Positions 40,701 to 48,043 of a DNA stretch of 64,000 nucleotides are shown here, piece by piece. Location of the stretch: assembly GCA_016648135.1 (NCBI GenBank), contig JADDOH010000317.1, forward strand, positions 186,001-250,000, in the 5' to 3' direction. The position numbers were made by a program, and so were the translations under genes. Under the pieces are notes generated by a model that saw only the letters and a list, made by a program, of their open reading frames with translations, had not been told where the DNA came from and searched no databases. Every line of letters begins with the position of its first letter. Position 1 is the first letter of the stretch. Source of the DNA: Agrypnia vestita. Taxonomy: Eukaryota > Arthropoda > Insecta > Trichoptera > Phryganeidae.

Positions 40701-43700
40701 AAACACAATTTGAATACATCAAGAAACATATCAACAGTTTTATGCTGGGTAACACGACATCGGTCGACCTCGTCATTCCAAATTGTCGAATACATTCCAG
40801 GCAAAGTTCTTGTTGCCTAGAATCATTTGTTTCTAAAGATTTTTTTGATGAACTTAGTACAAGACGAATCACAGAACCCAAAATGAAACTTTTCAAAGTA
40901 TCTTCTATATTATTATCTTGCTGTAAATAAGATAAAAACATTACTGAAATATAAAATATTTAATTGTATTAAAGCGATAAGTAAATTAATTTTTCCATAT
41001 ATCAGAACTGAAGTTTTATTTAAAAAGAATTATAAATAAAAGTTACAGCCTACAAACCTAGTGATAAATTTTATTTAATAAAACTTATTTAAAAAAAATA
41101 TCTATATTGTAATTTCTCAATCATAAAAAGTGTATTACGTAATGTTATTCTCCTAATTGTCATAAAAAAATTGCATTGTGCTTTAATGTCGCACTAGGAT
41201 TATCTATCAGGGTCACGTTTACCTGTTGATAATCTGTGTATTTAAAAATAAAATAAATACATATAAGTGTAATATATATTTTAAGATTATAATAATAAAA
41301 AAATTCATTTATTTACTCTTTAACAAGCCAAAAGGTCCAATTACAGAAGCGAAACAGATCAAAAAATACTCAGACTTGAGTGAATCACATAGATTAATTG
41401 TGAACTCACCGGGAATCGAACCCAGAACCCTCAGTCTGAGAAGCCAGTGTCATACCTACTGGGCTACGAGGGCCGCCAATCTTTGTAAAATATTTATTTA
41501 ACGGTTAAAAATGCTGCCTGCATCGAGCAATTTAAATATTAAGTAATAATAACTGTGTGCATATTTATTTGGTAATTAAAAACTAAAAAATATTTACCAA
41601 AACATTTGTGGTTAACGGCTTCAATATATTCACTAAATCATGCAGCATTCCTTTACTCAGAAGAACATCAATTGAAGAGGGAACTAATATGGAATGCTTC
41701 GCAAAGGTTATTATTAAATTTCCTATATCAGAGTCGGGGACTCCAGTGTATATCTTTATATTTAAAAAATCTATAAATAATTTTCTGACATATGCAACAC
41801 CGCCATCAGAGGATATTAAAAAAGTATCTTTAGGCATTATAAATGCATTCCTCTCGATTGAATTGTATTTAATTATATTTTCTTTAGATGTTACAAGATC
41901 CATATTGTAACAATGTCTGCAAATAACATTAATATTCAATCCATGTGCAGAATTGAGTTTGATGCCAACATTATTTTTATTATCAGCAGTAGACTGAATG
42001 ATGACAAAATGCCTGGACGCAATACAAACAATGGAAGGAAGTATTTGCACAAGCTCTTGTAGAATGTCTAAATTCTTTGAAATTAATGCAATGTGAAGGT
42101 AATCTGTAACCAGCTCTTCTAAAGTCAATACATTATTCAGTAAAAGAAACGGCAAACATCTTAGGACCTAGAAGAATAAAAATGTTTGTAGTGGATGCAT
42201 TAAAAAATTATATTTACTATCAAAATGTGTATGTGTATGTATGTATTCAGAAAAAATAAGATGACTTTATTTATAGTGTCCGCCAGTTAGAGATGCCAAA
42301 GCTCACAGGGTGGCCATGGTGTAAAATGCAAAAATATTTGATTTTATTTTTAACATTACTACATATTTTTAAAATCATGTTCATAAATTTAGATTCAGGG
42401 TAAAGGACCACTTAAACAAAATAACAAAATATATTTTATTACATAAATAATATATAAATCGAAATACTATATATAAAAACCAAAATACTACTAGGTATAT
42501 AAAAGAAATGTATTGAAAATGGAAAAAATATTAACTAGGAAAAATGGCAAAAAATAAAACAAATATTTGAACAAATTAAAAAAATTATAAGTACGCATCA
42601 CAAACAGATATTCCATCACTTTCGTTATCAGACACATTAAAAATTAAATTACTTTCATCGGTGAAATCGTCAAATGCAATGTCGCATTCCCAATATTGAC
42701 ATTCTATTTTGCATACATGACTGCAGATATTACCCCACTCAACAGTCATCAATGGTCACCATATTTTTCTTTAAGCGAGCGTGCGTGCGTCCACCTCGAG
42801 AGTTGAAAACGTAATAAAAGATCTATTGCTTGTCTGTCACGACATTACTTTAACCAATCAATGATGCGATTTTTACTAACACATTTACAGACCTGCATAT
42901 CACACAAATTATTTGTTTATGTGTTAGTTTTGGCATTCTTACATGGCGGACTCTATACTACTTGTTACAAATTATAATATGTTTAAGAAGGATTTTGTTT
43001 AATTAAGTGCGGAAGTCACATATACATTTCGAAGTTTGGAATTAGTATCTAACAACCGTAATGGCAATGGAATTTAAAATATGAATAATAATAAAATTAA
43101 ATAAAAACACTTTACTTTGTATTAAACCACGATTTATTGTCGTGCCAACCAGTTTCGCTTAAACTTAAGCTTCATCAGGGCAACTTAATGATGAAGCTTA
43201 AGTTTAAGCGAAACCGGTTGGCACGACAATAAATCGTGGTTTAATACAAAGTAAAGTGTTTTTATTTATTTTAATATGTCAAACCACAAAGTAATTGCTT
43301 TCTACCAAAGAATAATAAAAGTAATGACAAGTCTACCTCCAAGTGAATAGTTATATTTTCCATATCCAATTCAGATCTCAATAGTAAAGAGATGGCATCT
43401 CTCCATTTTGTTGCATACATTTTTTCATTAAGGCATAGATTTTGTACCAGTAATGTTTTGAAAAAACTGATTTTATGATAATTCTTATCAAATCCAAAAT
43501 CAATTTTTCGTTGTGTTTGGACTAGCCAACTATTATTTCCACTTTCCTCAGTAAAGTTTGGTAAACTGATTATTTGCAAGATTAATTCTACATCAGTGAG
43601 GTTCATCTCGTTTCCGACGCAGAGTAATTTTGTCAAGATATTCGTTATTACATTAAATTCATGCGTTGGCTGCGAACTTTTGTGCAGATTTTTCTCAATT

Positions 43701-45817
43701 ACACATTTCAGCTCATTGACGATTTGCCGTGTTAACTCGGAGGTGAAAAGTTTCAAACAAACATTAGATTGATTACTGTTTTCATTTGATAAGTCTTGGA
43801 AAATCCCATTCCTACTTTGGCACCAATTATGAAAATTGACTTGGAAATTATATAATATATTGAACAAGTTTAGAGCTTTATTTAAGTTCGCACTTACAAC
43901 AAACACATTCTTATTTTCGTTGCTGGACGACTTGAGAGCTAGCAGCAGAGATGATAAAATATTTTGAAATGTTTCACTAATTTCCATCATGTCTATGCTA
44001 TTTAAATCAGGAAATTTATTTGATTGTGTTTTGGCTTCCGCAAGCAGCTTGATGGAAAAAAACGATGGTATTACCTTTAAGTAATTTTCGAAAACTGATG
44101 CTTCCAAAGAGGCAATCTCTTTTTCAGTGATAAATTTCTTGAGCAGCTGCTTGCAACTTTCTTTTAATTCCAAAGAGAAAACATTTTTTTGACGTTGATC
44201 ATATTCGGTCTCCGTTTTATTTATTTCTTTAACTTCTAAGATGAAGTTGCATAAATTCAACACAATGGTTTTCTTGTAATCGGTTATATTTACTCCGTGG
44301 TGATAAATAATACCAAACAATTGAGATAAATGCCCATTTAGACTATTAAGAAACTTATACTGTTGGATGGAGCCTTTATCGTTCAAGAGAGGCATGGTGT
44401 AAACAAGCTTTTCAATGACAGCCATAAATTTGTCTGTGTACTTTGAGCTTGAGTTAATACCAAACTCGTTAATCATTTTTGAAAAGAAGGCAATTGCACA
44501 ATTTTTTAGCCTCATGTCCATATTTTCCAAAATATACAATGCTTCTTCCATAAAGAGATTATTGTTGGCTTTAAAAAAGTGGAAATCTCCCGCTGTGAGC
44601 ACTGTCTCACATAAAATTTCCATTAAGAAAATAATCAAATCTTGGCAGACCTCCATGTCTTGCACTTCCACTGGCATTGGACTAAGATCTAATATTGAAA
44701 ATGGAATGTCTAATTTATCAGGAATAAATACATTTAAAATCAGAACATCGTTGGTTTTGTCAGTGTTGCCTTGATAGTAATTTGTGATTAAGCGCAGACA
44801 TTTTATATATTCACTCAATACTTCATTTAAAAATGGCGCCGCATTTGTACTTAATATTGACAATATTTTTAATTGAGTTAACACACTGAGTTTATGGATT
44901 CTGTAAAAATAAATTATATCTAGTTAGACACTTGAAGTTTTTAAAGTAATAATGTGTTATCTCTCCATTCTTTGAAAAGTGACTGATTGCATTGCAATTT
45001 TCTTCTAGACTGTTCTTCTTGGTTCTAGGTCTTTTAGAAGGTTGAAATATGTTTTTAGAGTAGATAAAATTTACAAAAAAATATTGTTATTCCATAATAA
45101 TGCAATATGTTCACAATTGTTTTATTTATATCAATAAATGGCAACACAAAAAATCACAATTTACAGGAATTGATTGCCTGTCTGTCAATCCAACTCCAAG
45201 CGGTAAAACGAATTGTGGTAAAAAAAAGAAATTTCTGGATTTCTGGATCATCCTGAAGATGGATGATGCAATGCAATCTAAAATGTGTAGTATCAGACAA
45301 AGAATAAAATCTCAATTTATAACCTTTCGAGGATAACTAAGATTGTGAAAATCTAATGCATTTAAAAATGTATTTACATAGCCCCCACATCATCATTTCA
45401 AACTGGAAAAATAATGTTCATTACCTGGAGAGGTTTTTTACGGACAAAATACAGAACAGTCTTCCCAGAAGCCATTTATTGAATGCGAAACATTGTTTCT
45501 TCACATTTTCCGGAGCAGTAGCTCGCTGCACTAGGAAATCCGAAAATTCTCTACGAAACACATTTAAAGTTAAAATTCATACAGGTACATCACGTCAATG
45601 GCTTATTTATATTAAAATAAAGTTTGGTTGTATTTTTCACCGAGTTTACAATAAACATATATCAGACACCATACCTTTTTATATTGAGAATATATGTCAT
45701 TAGAGTTTCGAGACCATCAGCAGCCTGTTCAAGGTTCTTAAACAATACTATTGTGGAAGAATTAAACGTCTTCCAAACATCCAAAGGCCCAACTTGATCA
45801 TTATCTTGACAATCCAT
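10167..45817 (-). CDS. ATR: ATR checkpoint kinase (29 exons, C-terminal end outside window)
   Basis: PI3K-like Ser/Thr kinase that responds to single-stranded DNA and replication stress in the nucleus; orthologue of Drosophila mei-41. Exons in transcript order: 45675-45817, 45425-45550, 43337-44900, 41598-42167, 40537-40920, 39351-40443, 39035-39240, 37746-37882, 37354-37446, 37086-37270, 36264-36382, 35856-35959, 35547-35737, 35323-35462, 32454-32615, 32068-32306, 31032-31185, 29924-30034, 28517-28683, 24698-24827, 24144-24313, 23209-23371, 18628-18867, 15655-15780, 15441-15552, 14325-14570, 13007-13163, 12859-12923, 10167-10350. All junctions are GT/AG and all phases agree (7481 nt, about 2493 residues; human ATR is 2644). 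The ATG at 45817 has an in-frame TGA just upstream. ATR rather than ATM/mTOR is indicated by UME-region similarity and by 'KPKDDLRKD'. Exon limits are my own predictions. Confidence 0.95.
10574..10735. repeat. Short hairpin MITE
   Basis: Arms about 10574-10640 and 10668-10735 are imperfect inverted repeats sharing 'acttatattga' / 'tcaatataagttactgt' and 'gtcaaataaaatgat' / 'gtcattttatttaac'. It lies in the ATR intron beside the mariner remnant. Confidence 0.65.
10740..11490 (-). pseudogene. Degenerate mariner/Tc1-type transposase
   Basis: A minus-strand frame (11467-11051) reads '[20 protein letters not shown]', containing the second catalytic Asp (SDEAHF) of the DDE_3/IS630-Tc1-mariner fold, then '[10 protein letters not shown]' and 'MHPEKV'. 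A second frame (10928-10731) carries '[20 protein letters not shown]', the segment that in intact relatives precedes the third catalytic acid. At least one frameshift separates them and the N-terminal DNA-binding domains are not recognisable. It lies inside the intron between ATR exons 28 and 29. Confidence 0.8.
11806..12605. mobile_element. Non-autonomous DNA transposon, TIR GGGGCCATTCAAG
   Basis: The left end GGGGCCATTCAAGTATTACG and the reverse complement of the right end agree over about 25 bp with one mismatch. Both subterminal regions hold G-rich runs beside 'ctttgctta'. The flanking trinucleotide ACA occurs on both sides (11803-11805 and 12606-12608), which could be a 3-bp target duplication. 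No transposase is visible; the superfamily is uncertain. Confidence 0.75.
13164..14324 (-). other. ATR intron 26, no gene
   Basis: AT-rich intron sequence. The only structured part is near 13952-14006, where 'agcacggcagacaacgg' and 'ggcggcacaccaggggttaa' resemble the outer end of the inverted arm at 8250-8290 and a TTAA-flanked terminus. I could not find the partner end, so no element is called. Confidence 0.4.
15020..15340 (+). pseudogene. RTE-like LINE polymerase C-terminal fragment
   Basis: The plus strand reads '[20 protein letters not shown]', 'GSFGVVPVG', '[10 protein letters not shown]' and '[11 protein letters not shown]', the normal order at the end of RTE-type reverse transcriptase proteins (MLRW..GVTR.DR.RN, then RL.W.GHV.R, then GRGRPK..W). 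Residues are substituted (GHV to GPA) and there is no upstream polymerase. It lies in the ATR intron between exons 25 and 26, antisense to ATR. Confidence 0.75.
15976..18559. mobile_element. pogo/Tigger-like element with TA duplication
   Basis: The left end CAGTAAAACTCCGTTAATTT and right end AATTAACGAGGTTTTACTG form a terminal inverted repeat, flanked by TA at 15974-15975 and 18560-18561. The interior matches the 534-bp copy at 23577-24110 near both ends, but here holds an internal duplication (the 'cgcaagtgagaac' block recurs near 16200 and 16770) and about 1.2 kb of minisatellite-like DNA. No transposase survives. It is inside the ATR intron between exons 23 and 24. Confidence 0.85.
17060..18060. 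repeat. Degenerate minisatellite, unit about 120-150 bp
   Basis: Repeated phrases 'gatgatctccatcgatgaat', 'ctcgaagtggattggagaag', 'ttgaagttctgcg' and 'gtcagctcaatcagata' recur at least six times with decreasing similarity toward the right. Each unit ends with a 'gtaggtactgaagt...tattcc' phrase. It lies inside the pogo-like element and has no open reading frame across units. Confidence 0.8.
19138..19861. mobile_element. pogo-like MITE, TIR CAGTCGAACTCGGTT
   Basis: The left end CAGTCGAACTCGGTTGTAAC and right end GTTATAACCGAGTTCGACTG are inverted repeats flanked by TA. Internal 'ggatataaggag' and 'cccggctataaggag' phrases occur at both ends, typical of this MITE class. No protein is coded. It lies in an (AT)n tract, which makes the exact TA pair ambiguous. 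Confidence 0.88.
19881..19950. repeat. Perfect 70-nt hairpin (33-bp arms)
   Basis: The arms 19881-19913 and 19918-19950 are exact reverse complements with a 4-nt TTTG loop. The sequence directly follows the (AT)n tract and lies 28 bp left of the piggyBac TTAA. Confidence 0.97.
19979..22752 (-). mobile_element. Complete piggyBac-family transposon
   Basis: Both ends are TTAA (19979-19982 and 22749-22752) followed by an inverted terminal repeat, CCTTTTGAACGC on the left and CCCTTTGAACGC on the right, of the Looper-like CCCTTTG type. One 552-residue transposase frame fills the middle. Near the right end two palindromes centred on 'gtatcaacWgttgatac' (about 22670-22690 and 22714-22734) could be transposase-binding sites. 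The element lies in the ATR intron between exons 22 and 23, with its gene on the same strand as ATR. Confidence 0.93.
20410..22068 (-). CDS. piggyBac transposase (PGBD-like), intact
   Basis: 552 residues, single exon, normal length for the family (about 550-600). An acidic N-terminus (residues 1-45) is followed by the DDE_Tnp_1_7 fold. The three catalytic aspartates are in place: D218 in 'CIDES', D299 in 'YCDNWYTSP' and D401 in 'GAVDKTD', with spacings of 81 and 102, close to those of the moth piggyBac transposase. The C-terminal cysteine-rich domain (513-547) keeps C-x2-C, C-x2-C, C-x4-C-x3-C spacing-like pairs and H547, the cross-brace zinc finger that binds the element ends. It cuts and pastes the element at TTAA. 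No stop or frameshift is visible, so the protein could be functional. Confidence 0.95.
   Translation of the reverse strand: MAHFLNDDEIEIMLDSDFEMSEEDYDPSEMSDIEYQADGSTSEKILRSWVSGPHIPIVHEFDDFQSGVCSAQLNEDSTERDFFEFFLSFSIMEEIVKETNKYYRFLQNTKEFGPKSRSHKWKDTNVPEMYLFFAITMLMTRNVHVTIEEYWSTNLFLSSPVFGLIMPRDRYQLLLEYLHFCDSNSPSTDPLYKIRLLLEYTRKTFKNSVIPYENLCIDESIIVFKGRLIFKQFIPSKRHRFGIKMFVLCDVKTGYILDFIIYCGKGTDYTDDHNLGITGAVVTTLLKDYFGKGHNLYCDNWYTSPKLFEFLHAEKTNACGTVKINRKGMPKFKKLKKGEFESKNLGPLLALKWRDKRDVHMLTTLHDESFKETGKIHYKTKQPIQKPSAIIDYNKSMGAVDKTDMMVSSLSCMRKTTKWYKKVAFHIIDLFLLNSHSVYTQVTGIKKPLADFQLAVIIQLVEKYKPEIYQTSQPATSSSVHSNPFRILPKFVTKHMAELIPPTDKLKNPRRRCRICRLQNKRMQLTRYLCKECDVSLCLQPCFKIYHSSKKI
22753..22790. repeat. 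(TA)n microsatellite
   Basis: An alternating TA run directly after the right piggyBac end. A similar run lies at 19862-19880 on the left side of the neighbouring hairpin, so the region is microsatellite-rich. Confidence 0.9.
23577..24110. mobile_element. pogo-like MITE, 534 bp
   Basis: The left end CAGTAAAATTACAGTTAATT and right end AATTAACGAGGTTCTACTG are inverted repeats flanked by TA (23575-23576 and 24111-24112). It is related to the larger element at 15976-18559 and to the fragment at 1-278. Its right end sits 34 bp downstream of the 3' end of ATR exon 21 (24144), inside the intron between exons 21 and 22. Confidence 0.88.
24924..26565. mobile_element. Non-autonomous hAT-like element with 8-bp TSD
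   Basis: The ends CAGGGTTCGA... and ...TCGAACCCTG form a short inverted repeat. Perfect direct repeats GATTAAAC flank it (24916-24923 and 26566-26573), the hAT signature. The interior includes a frame at 25251-25577 (minus) with no recognisable domain and a four-unit tandem repeat at about 26200-26445. No transposase is present. It lies in the ATR intron between exons 19 and 20. Confidence 0.92.
26200..26445. repeat. Four-unit tandem repeat, about 60-65 bp
   Basis: The phrases 'tgtagcactttttaaaatac', 'aactagtgccatctagtaac' and 'gaccgcagatatc' repeat four times with small changes. It is part of the surrounding hAT-like element. Confidence 0.88.
26602..28442 (+). mobile_element. Degenerate piggyBac-like transposon
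   Basis: TTAA (26602-26605) is followed by CCTCCTGAGTAC, and the right end GTACTCAGGAGG is followed by TTAA (28439-28442), so both inverted repeat and TTAA target are kept. The interior holds a broken transposase remnant (27264-27900) and, near 26815-26870, a tRNA-like 'ggttcgaacccgcgacc' stretch that may be a SINE scrap. The piggyBac at 19979 has different termini (CCCTTTG), so this is another lineage. Confidence 0.88.
27264..27900 (+). pseudogene. piggyBac transposase N-terminal remnant
   Basis: The plus strand reads an acidic leader ('[14 protein letters not shown]') ending in a stop, then '[15 protein letters not shown]', a Ser/Asp-rich linker, and farther on '[19 protein letters not shown]' and '[17 protein letters not shown]', which is the start of the DDE_Tnp_1_7 fold. 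Several stops and frameshifts interrupt it. The catalytic aspartates and zinc finger are absent because most of the body is deleted. Confidence 0.78.
29052..29477. mobile_element. MITE with CCCTTTRCAACYGAG ends and TTAT target
   Basis: The left end CCCTTTACAACCGAG and the reverse complement of the right end (CCCTTTGCAACTGAG) match, and TTAT flanks both sides (29048-29051 and 29478-29481). The termini resemble piggyBac/Looper ends but the target is TTAT, not TTAA. It has no ORF of note and lies in the ATR intron between exons 18 and 19. Confidence 0.75.
30035..31031 (-). other. ATR intron 17, no gene
   Basis: No coding sequence is supported. A short imperfect direct repeat lies at about 30636-30735 ('atgctttgagaa' and 'gcgttcgtg' / 'gcattcgtg' each occur twice). 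Confidence 0.5.
31529..31695 (+). mobile_element. tRNA-derived SINE
   Basis: The plus strand has an A-box-like 'tagtccagtggg' about 40 bp before a B-box-like 'gggtttgattcctgg', then a body with 'gtttcgctacagtaactggg' and an A/T-rich tail. The same family, inverted, is at 41311-41478. It lies in the ATR intron between exons 16 and 17, antisense to ATR. Confidence 0.82.
32970..33186. mobile_element. Fold-back MITE
   Basis: The ends 'ggggtatatataag' and 'ggttttatacccc' are inverted, and the inner blocks 'aaaggcagcaatatcca' and 'ggatattactgccttt' pair. A second inner palindrome joins 'aggtactgaattttag' and 'ctcgaattcagtac'. It lies in the ATR intron between exons 14 and 15. GC-rich flanks at 32900-32969 and 33225-33290 carry no gene that I can support. 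Confidence 0.75.
33582..33790. mobile_element. Hairpin MITE of the 'ggtagaaagccaaaag' family, partial
   Basis: The left end reads 'atcgaaggtagaaagtcaaa', then 'cgaactttacaggagagcaaa'. The right end stops at 'tttcctgtaaagttggaaata' and lacks the outer third present in the copies at 59342-59595 and 63099-63336. It abuts the pogo-like element that begins at 33792. Confidence 0.75.
33792..35270. mobile_element. pogo-like element, TIR CAGTGAAAYTC
   Basis: The left end CAGTGAAATTCGCTTAATAA and right end TTAAGAGAGTTTCACTG form an inverted repeat flanked by TA (33790-33791 and 35271-35272). It has no transposase. A GC-rich MITE is nested at about 34294-34606. It sits in the ATR intron, with its right end 53 bp from exon 14. 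Confidence 0.85.
34294..34606. mobile_element. GC-rich MITE nested in pogo-like element
   Basis: The left end GGCCGGCGTCACACTAGG and right end 'gtgtggcaccgacc' are inverted repeats between TAA and TTA. The inner block 'cggaaaaaacgtgtagtgtgg' resembles the GC-rich module inside the Tc1-like copies (around 46970-47150), which also ends in 'ccggcgccacac'. It contrasts sharply in base composition with its AT-rich surroundings. Confidence 0.75.
38006..38150. repeat. Hairpin repeat with about 60-bp arms
   Basis: About 38006-38067 and 38091-38150 are inverted copies ('aaaccaaattaattaatcaa' facing 'ttgattaattaatttggttt'; 'aaatccacgaaaa' facing 'ttttcgtggattt'). The loop is about 23 nt. It lies in the ATR intron between exons 7 and 8. 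The rest of that intron is AT-rich with an imperfect duplication near 38430-38545 ('ggtggaaaggaaaa', 'gcgacaatttggccgaaatt'). Confidence 0.8.
41311..41478 (-). mobile_element. tRNA-derived SINE
   Basis: On the minus strand the order is 'ggcggccctcgtagcccagt' (A-box region), 'gggttcgattcccggtg' (good B box), 'gatctgtttcgcttctgtaa' and an A/T-rich tail. It is the same family as 31529-31695. It is not a functional tRNA: the acceptor stem does not close and the body continues as SINE. It lies in the ATR intron between exons 4 and 5, in the same orientation as ATR. Confidence 0.85.
42588..42745 (-). pseudogene. Possible transposase C-terminal scrap
   Basis: The minus strand reads a short open segment with '[20 protein letters not shown]' and '[10 protein letters not shown]', ending in a stop. 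A YW plus acidic tail resembles the end of some DDE transposases (pogo/Tc1 group). No catalytic core is nearby and the call rests on composition plus a short motif. It lies in the ATR intron between exons 3 and 4. Confidence 0.4.
43111..43262. repeat. Penelope-type terminal palindrome
   Basis: Two arms of about 70 bp face each other around 'agggcaacttaat' (about 43178-43189). They differ at very few positions. Each arm carries 'cttaagtttaagcgaaac' and 'ggcacgacaataaatcg', with an AATAAA. The arrangement resembles head-to-head terminal repeats of Penelope-like elements with the body missing. Confidence 0.7.
43143..43182 (-). ncRNA. Hammerhead-ribozyme-like motif
   Basis: On the minus strand: stem I 5' side UGCC, core CUGAUGA (43178-43172), one unpaired A, stem II GCUUAA/UUAAGC with a GU loop, core GAAA, then C-UG-GU as a very short stem III, cleavage-type triplet GUU, and stem I 3' side GGCA. 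All invariant core bases are present. The extra A between core and stem II departs from the canonical fold, and stem III is only two pairs, as known for Penelope-associated hammerheads. Activity is not shown. Confidence 0.6.
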
Positions 45818-46103
45818 TTCTCATATGAATAAGCGCAACAAGTTATGTATACACTTTGATATAAAACTTATTTTGGTCACGCGTAACCGAAAATCTGCCA
45901 TTAGCCGATACACGTATTATGACAGATAAAGACCAATAAAGACAAACATATTTTGCCGTTTCCCGCCACTTTATAACAGTGTTGCTAACGTATGAGAAAA
46001 TGTTAAGCAAGACCTATTATTATGTTATCTATGGCAAGACCTACCAATCCTTATACCACCTTATACTATTATTATGTTATCTATGCCTTATACATGCCTT
46101 ATA

Positions 46104-47436
46104 TAGTCCGTCTAACTTATCTGAAGAATGGCCAAATTTGGAACTAACGACGCCGTATTGGATTATCTACAGCTGACAGACCTTTCACAGACTTTGTTTA
46201 CAGAGGGGTTCACGACTGTTTCGATAGTTTTTAAAGAAAAATTTAGATTGTCACCATGCCAAAAACCATTTAAAGCAGTGTTCTGGAAATAATCTTGAAA
46301 ATGCACACGTTTTTTGAAGAGGAACAACGTCTAAAAGCCCCAATTATACCGTTTGATTTTGTTCATAGACTTATTGCCGCCACTTCAGGTTAGTGCTGCC
46401 ATGCAGTTATAATGATTTTCCCATACTTAGTTTTTTATTTTACTATTATACAATTTCTTCAGGTATTTCTGAATCGGCAATTTACAAAATAGTTAAAGAA
46501 GGTAAAGTGGCCGTGGAAATAGGCATTAAAATATCTACACCCGGAAAAAAAAGAACAAGGATAAGTGGAAAAATTGATTTAGAAGCCGTAAGATGAGAAA
46601 AGTTTTAGAACATATTTTATTCGATAATTTTTTACATAGAATTTTTATTATTTATATTTTTTATTACATAATTAATTAACGAGTTCATTTGTAGAAACTT
46701 TTTTTTTCAAAAATAAACTTTTTTATTTATGCACATTAAAGACTGGTTGCATCAACTTACTTTATAGCAATAGTTCATTTAAAGCATAGATTTTTTCGAG
46801 AGCGAGTCGTTTGATCGGTGGAAAATGCAAAATATCTATGCTTTGAACGAAAGATTACTATAAACCAAGTTGATACAACGGCCCTAAACCGATTGATATC
46901 CTTACGTGTTACTGAGTTAAACATGGTGGTCATGATCATTAGGTATGAGACACCGAATAAAACCGGCGCCACACTGCGCGGATCTTCCGCCGCGTCTCTT
47001 CTGTCGTGGAACATCGCTACATTTCTTTCCATACAATATGCGCTTATTAAACACACTACGCGGATGATCGGTCGATCTATTTGCTTTGCCGATTTGGCGC
47101 AACGGAAAAAACGCGGCGGAAGATCTGCGTAATGTGCGCCGGCCTAAAAGAATTATTATTGTTTGTTTTTTTTCCTAAAAATTGTATTTTTCTTTGATTT
47201 TGAAAAAACGCCATTTTGTGACGTTGTGTATTTTACGAATGTATATTTTGATAAATTTATTTGTACGTTAGTTTACATTTTTTGTTTTTTATCGTGTCGT
47301 ATACTGCTTAATAACTTATTTAAGAAAAAACGAATTTGCAAAAAATTCCCTACAAATGAGATAATTTTTAGACTATCGGCAGTACCACAACGATTGGGAC
47401 GCCCTCCTTTATTCTCCAGATAAGTTGGACGGACTA
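46104..47436 (+). mobile_element. Tc1-like mosaic element, copy 1
   Basis: Ends are TAGTCCGTCTAACTTATCTG and (reverse complement) TAGTCCGTCCAACTTATCTG with TA on both sides. From left to right it holds a truncated transposase gene (two exons), a hairpin MITE (about 46744-46885) and a GC-rich MITE (about 46965-47147). In this copy exon 1 has a stop at codon 6. It is 287 bp upstream of the ATR start codon, in the opposite orientation to copies 2-4. Confidence 0.88.
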
Positions 47437-47460
47437 TACTGCCTTATACTGCGTGAAATA

Positions 47461-48043
47461 GGGTCGGCTGTATCAACACCGTGGTGTTGGTTGTATCAAC
47501 TTGGTTTATTGTAATCTTTCGTTTTTTTCGATCTACATAGAAAAGGTTTTCCACCAATCAAACAACAAAATATTACTTTAAATCAAGTTGACGCAACTTG
47601 ATGCATCATCTTCGATTACAGTAGTTATATTTATCGCCGTCAACGCTTGCATCATATATTTTTCTTAGGCCCGGTTGTTTCATGTTGGATTAGAATGAAA
47701 ATTAGTTTAAAGCATAGATTTTCACGGAAACGGATCGTTTGATTAGTAGAGAACGCAAAAATCTATGCTTTAAACGAACTTTTACTTTGATCCAACTTGA
47801 AACAACCGGCCCTTACGTTGCCATTCTATTTATGTTTATATTCTGTGGCCCTTACTATTCTTTCCTTATTCATTCGCTCAACATGACCATACACCTCAGG
47901 GCCGGTTGTTTCAAGTTGGATTAAAGTAAGCGTTCTCTTAAAGCATAGATTTTTACGTTCTCCACCAATCAGACGATCCGTTTTCGTAAAAATCTATGCT
48001 TTTATCGACCGCTTACTTTGATCGAACTTGAAACAACCGGGCC
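47461..48043. repeat. Three hairpin MITEs of the 'aaagcatagattt' family
   Basis: Copies at about 47461-47602, 47668-47813 and 47899-48043. Each has inverted ends of the type GGCCGGTTGTTTCAAGTTGG, with inner arms around 'aaagcatagattttt' facing 'aaaaatctatgctt'. The second and third are only 85 bp apart and in similar form. Further copies lie inside each Tc1-like element and at 62431-62590. Confidence 0.85.

Larger units (their letters stand above)
39351..45817 (-). other. ATR: ATR N-terminal helical repeats and UME region (exons 1-6)
   Basis: Exon 3 (1564 bp) and exon 6 (1093 bp) are the largest. The N-terminal ~900 residues form weakly conserved alpha-helical repeats and would include the ATRIP-binding part known from the family. 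Exon 6 contains the UME region ('[20 protein letters not shown]', '[13 protein letters not shown]', '[15 protein letters not shown]'), which matches the ATR/Mec1/mei-41 group. Exon 7 follows with '[13 protein letters not shown]', another ATR hallmark. The N-terminus has diverged enough that homology rests mainly on exons 6 onward plus continuous phase. Confidence 0.88.

Noticed and set aside
41400..41478. tRNA gene on the minus strand (good B box)
   Set aside because: No closing acceptor stem, and the sequence continues into a SINE body shared with 31529-31695.
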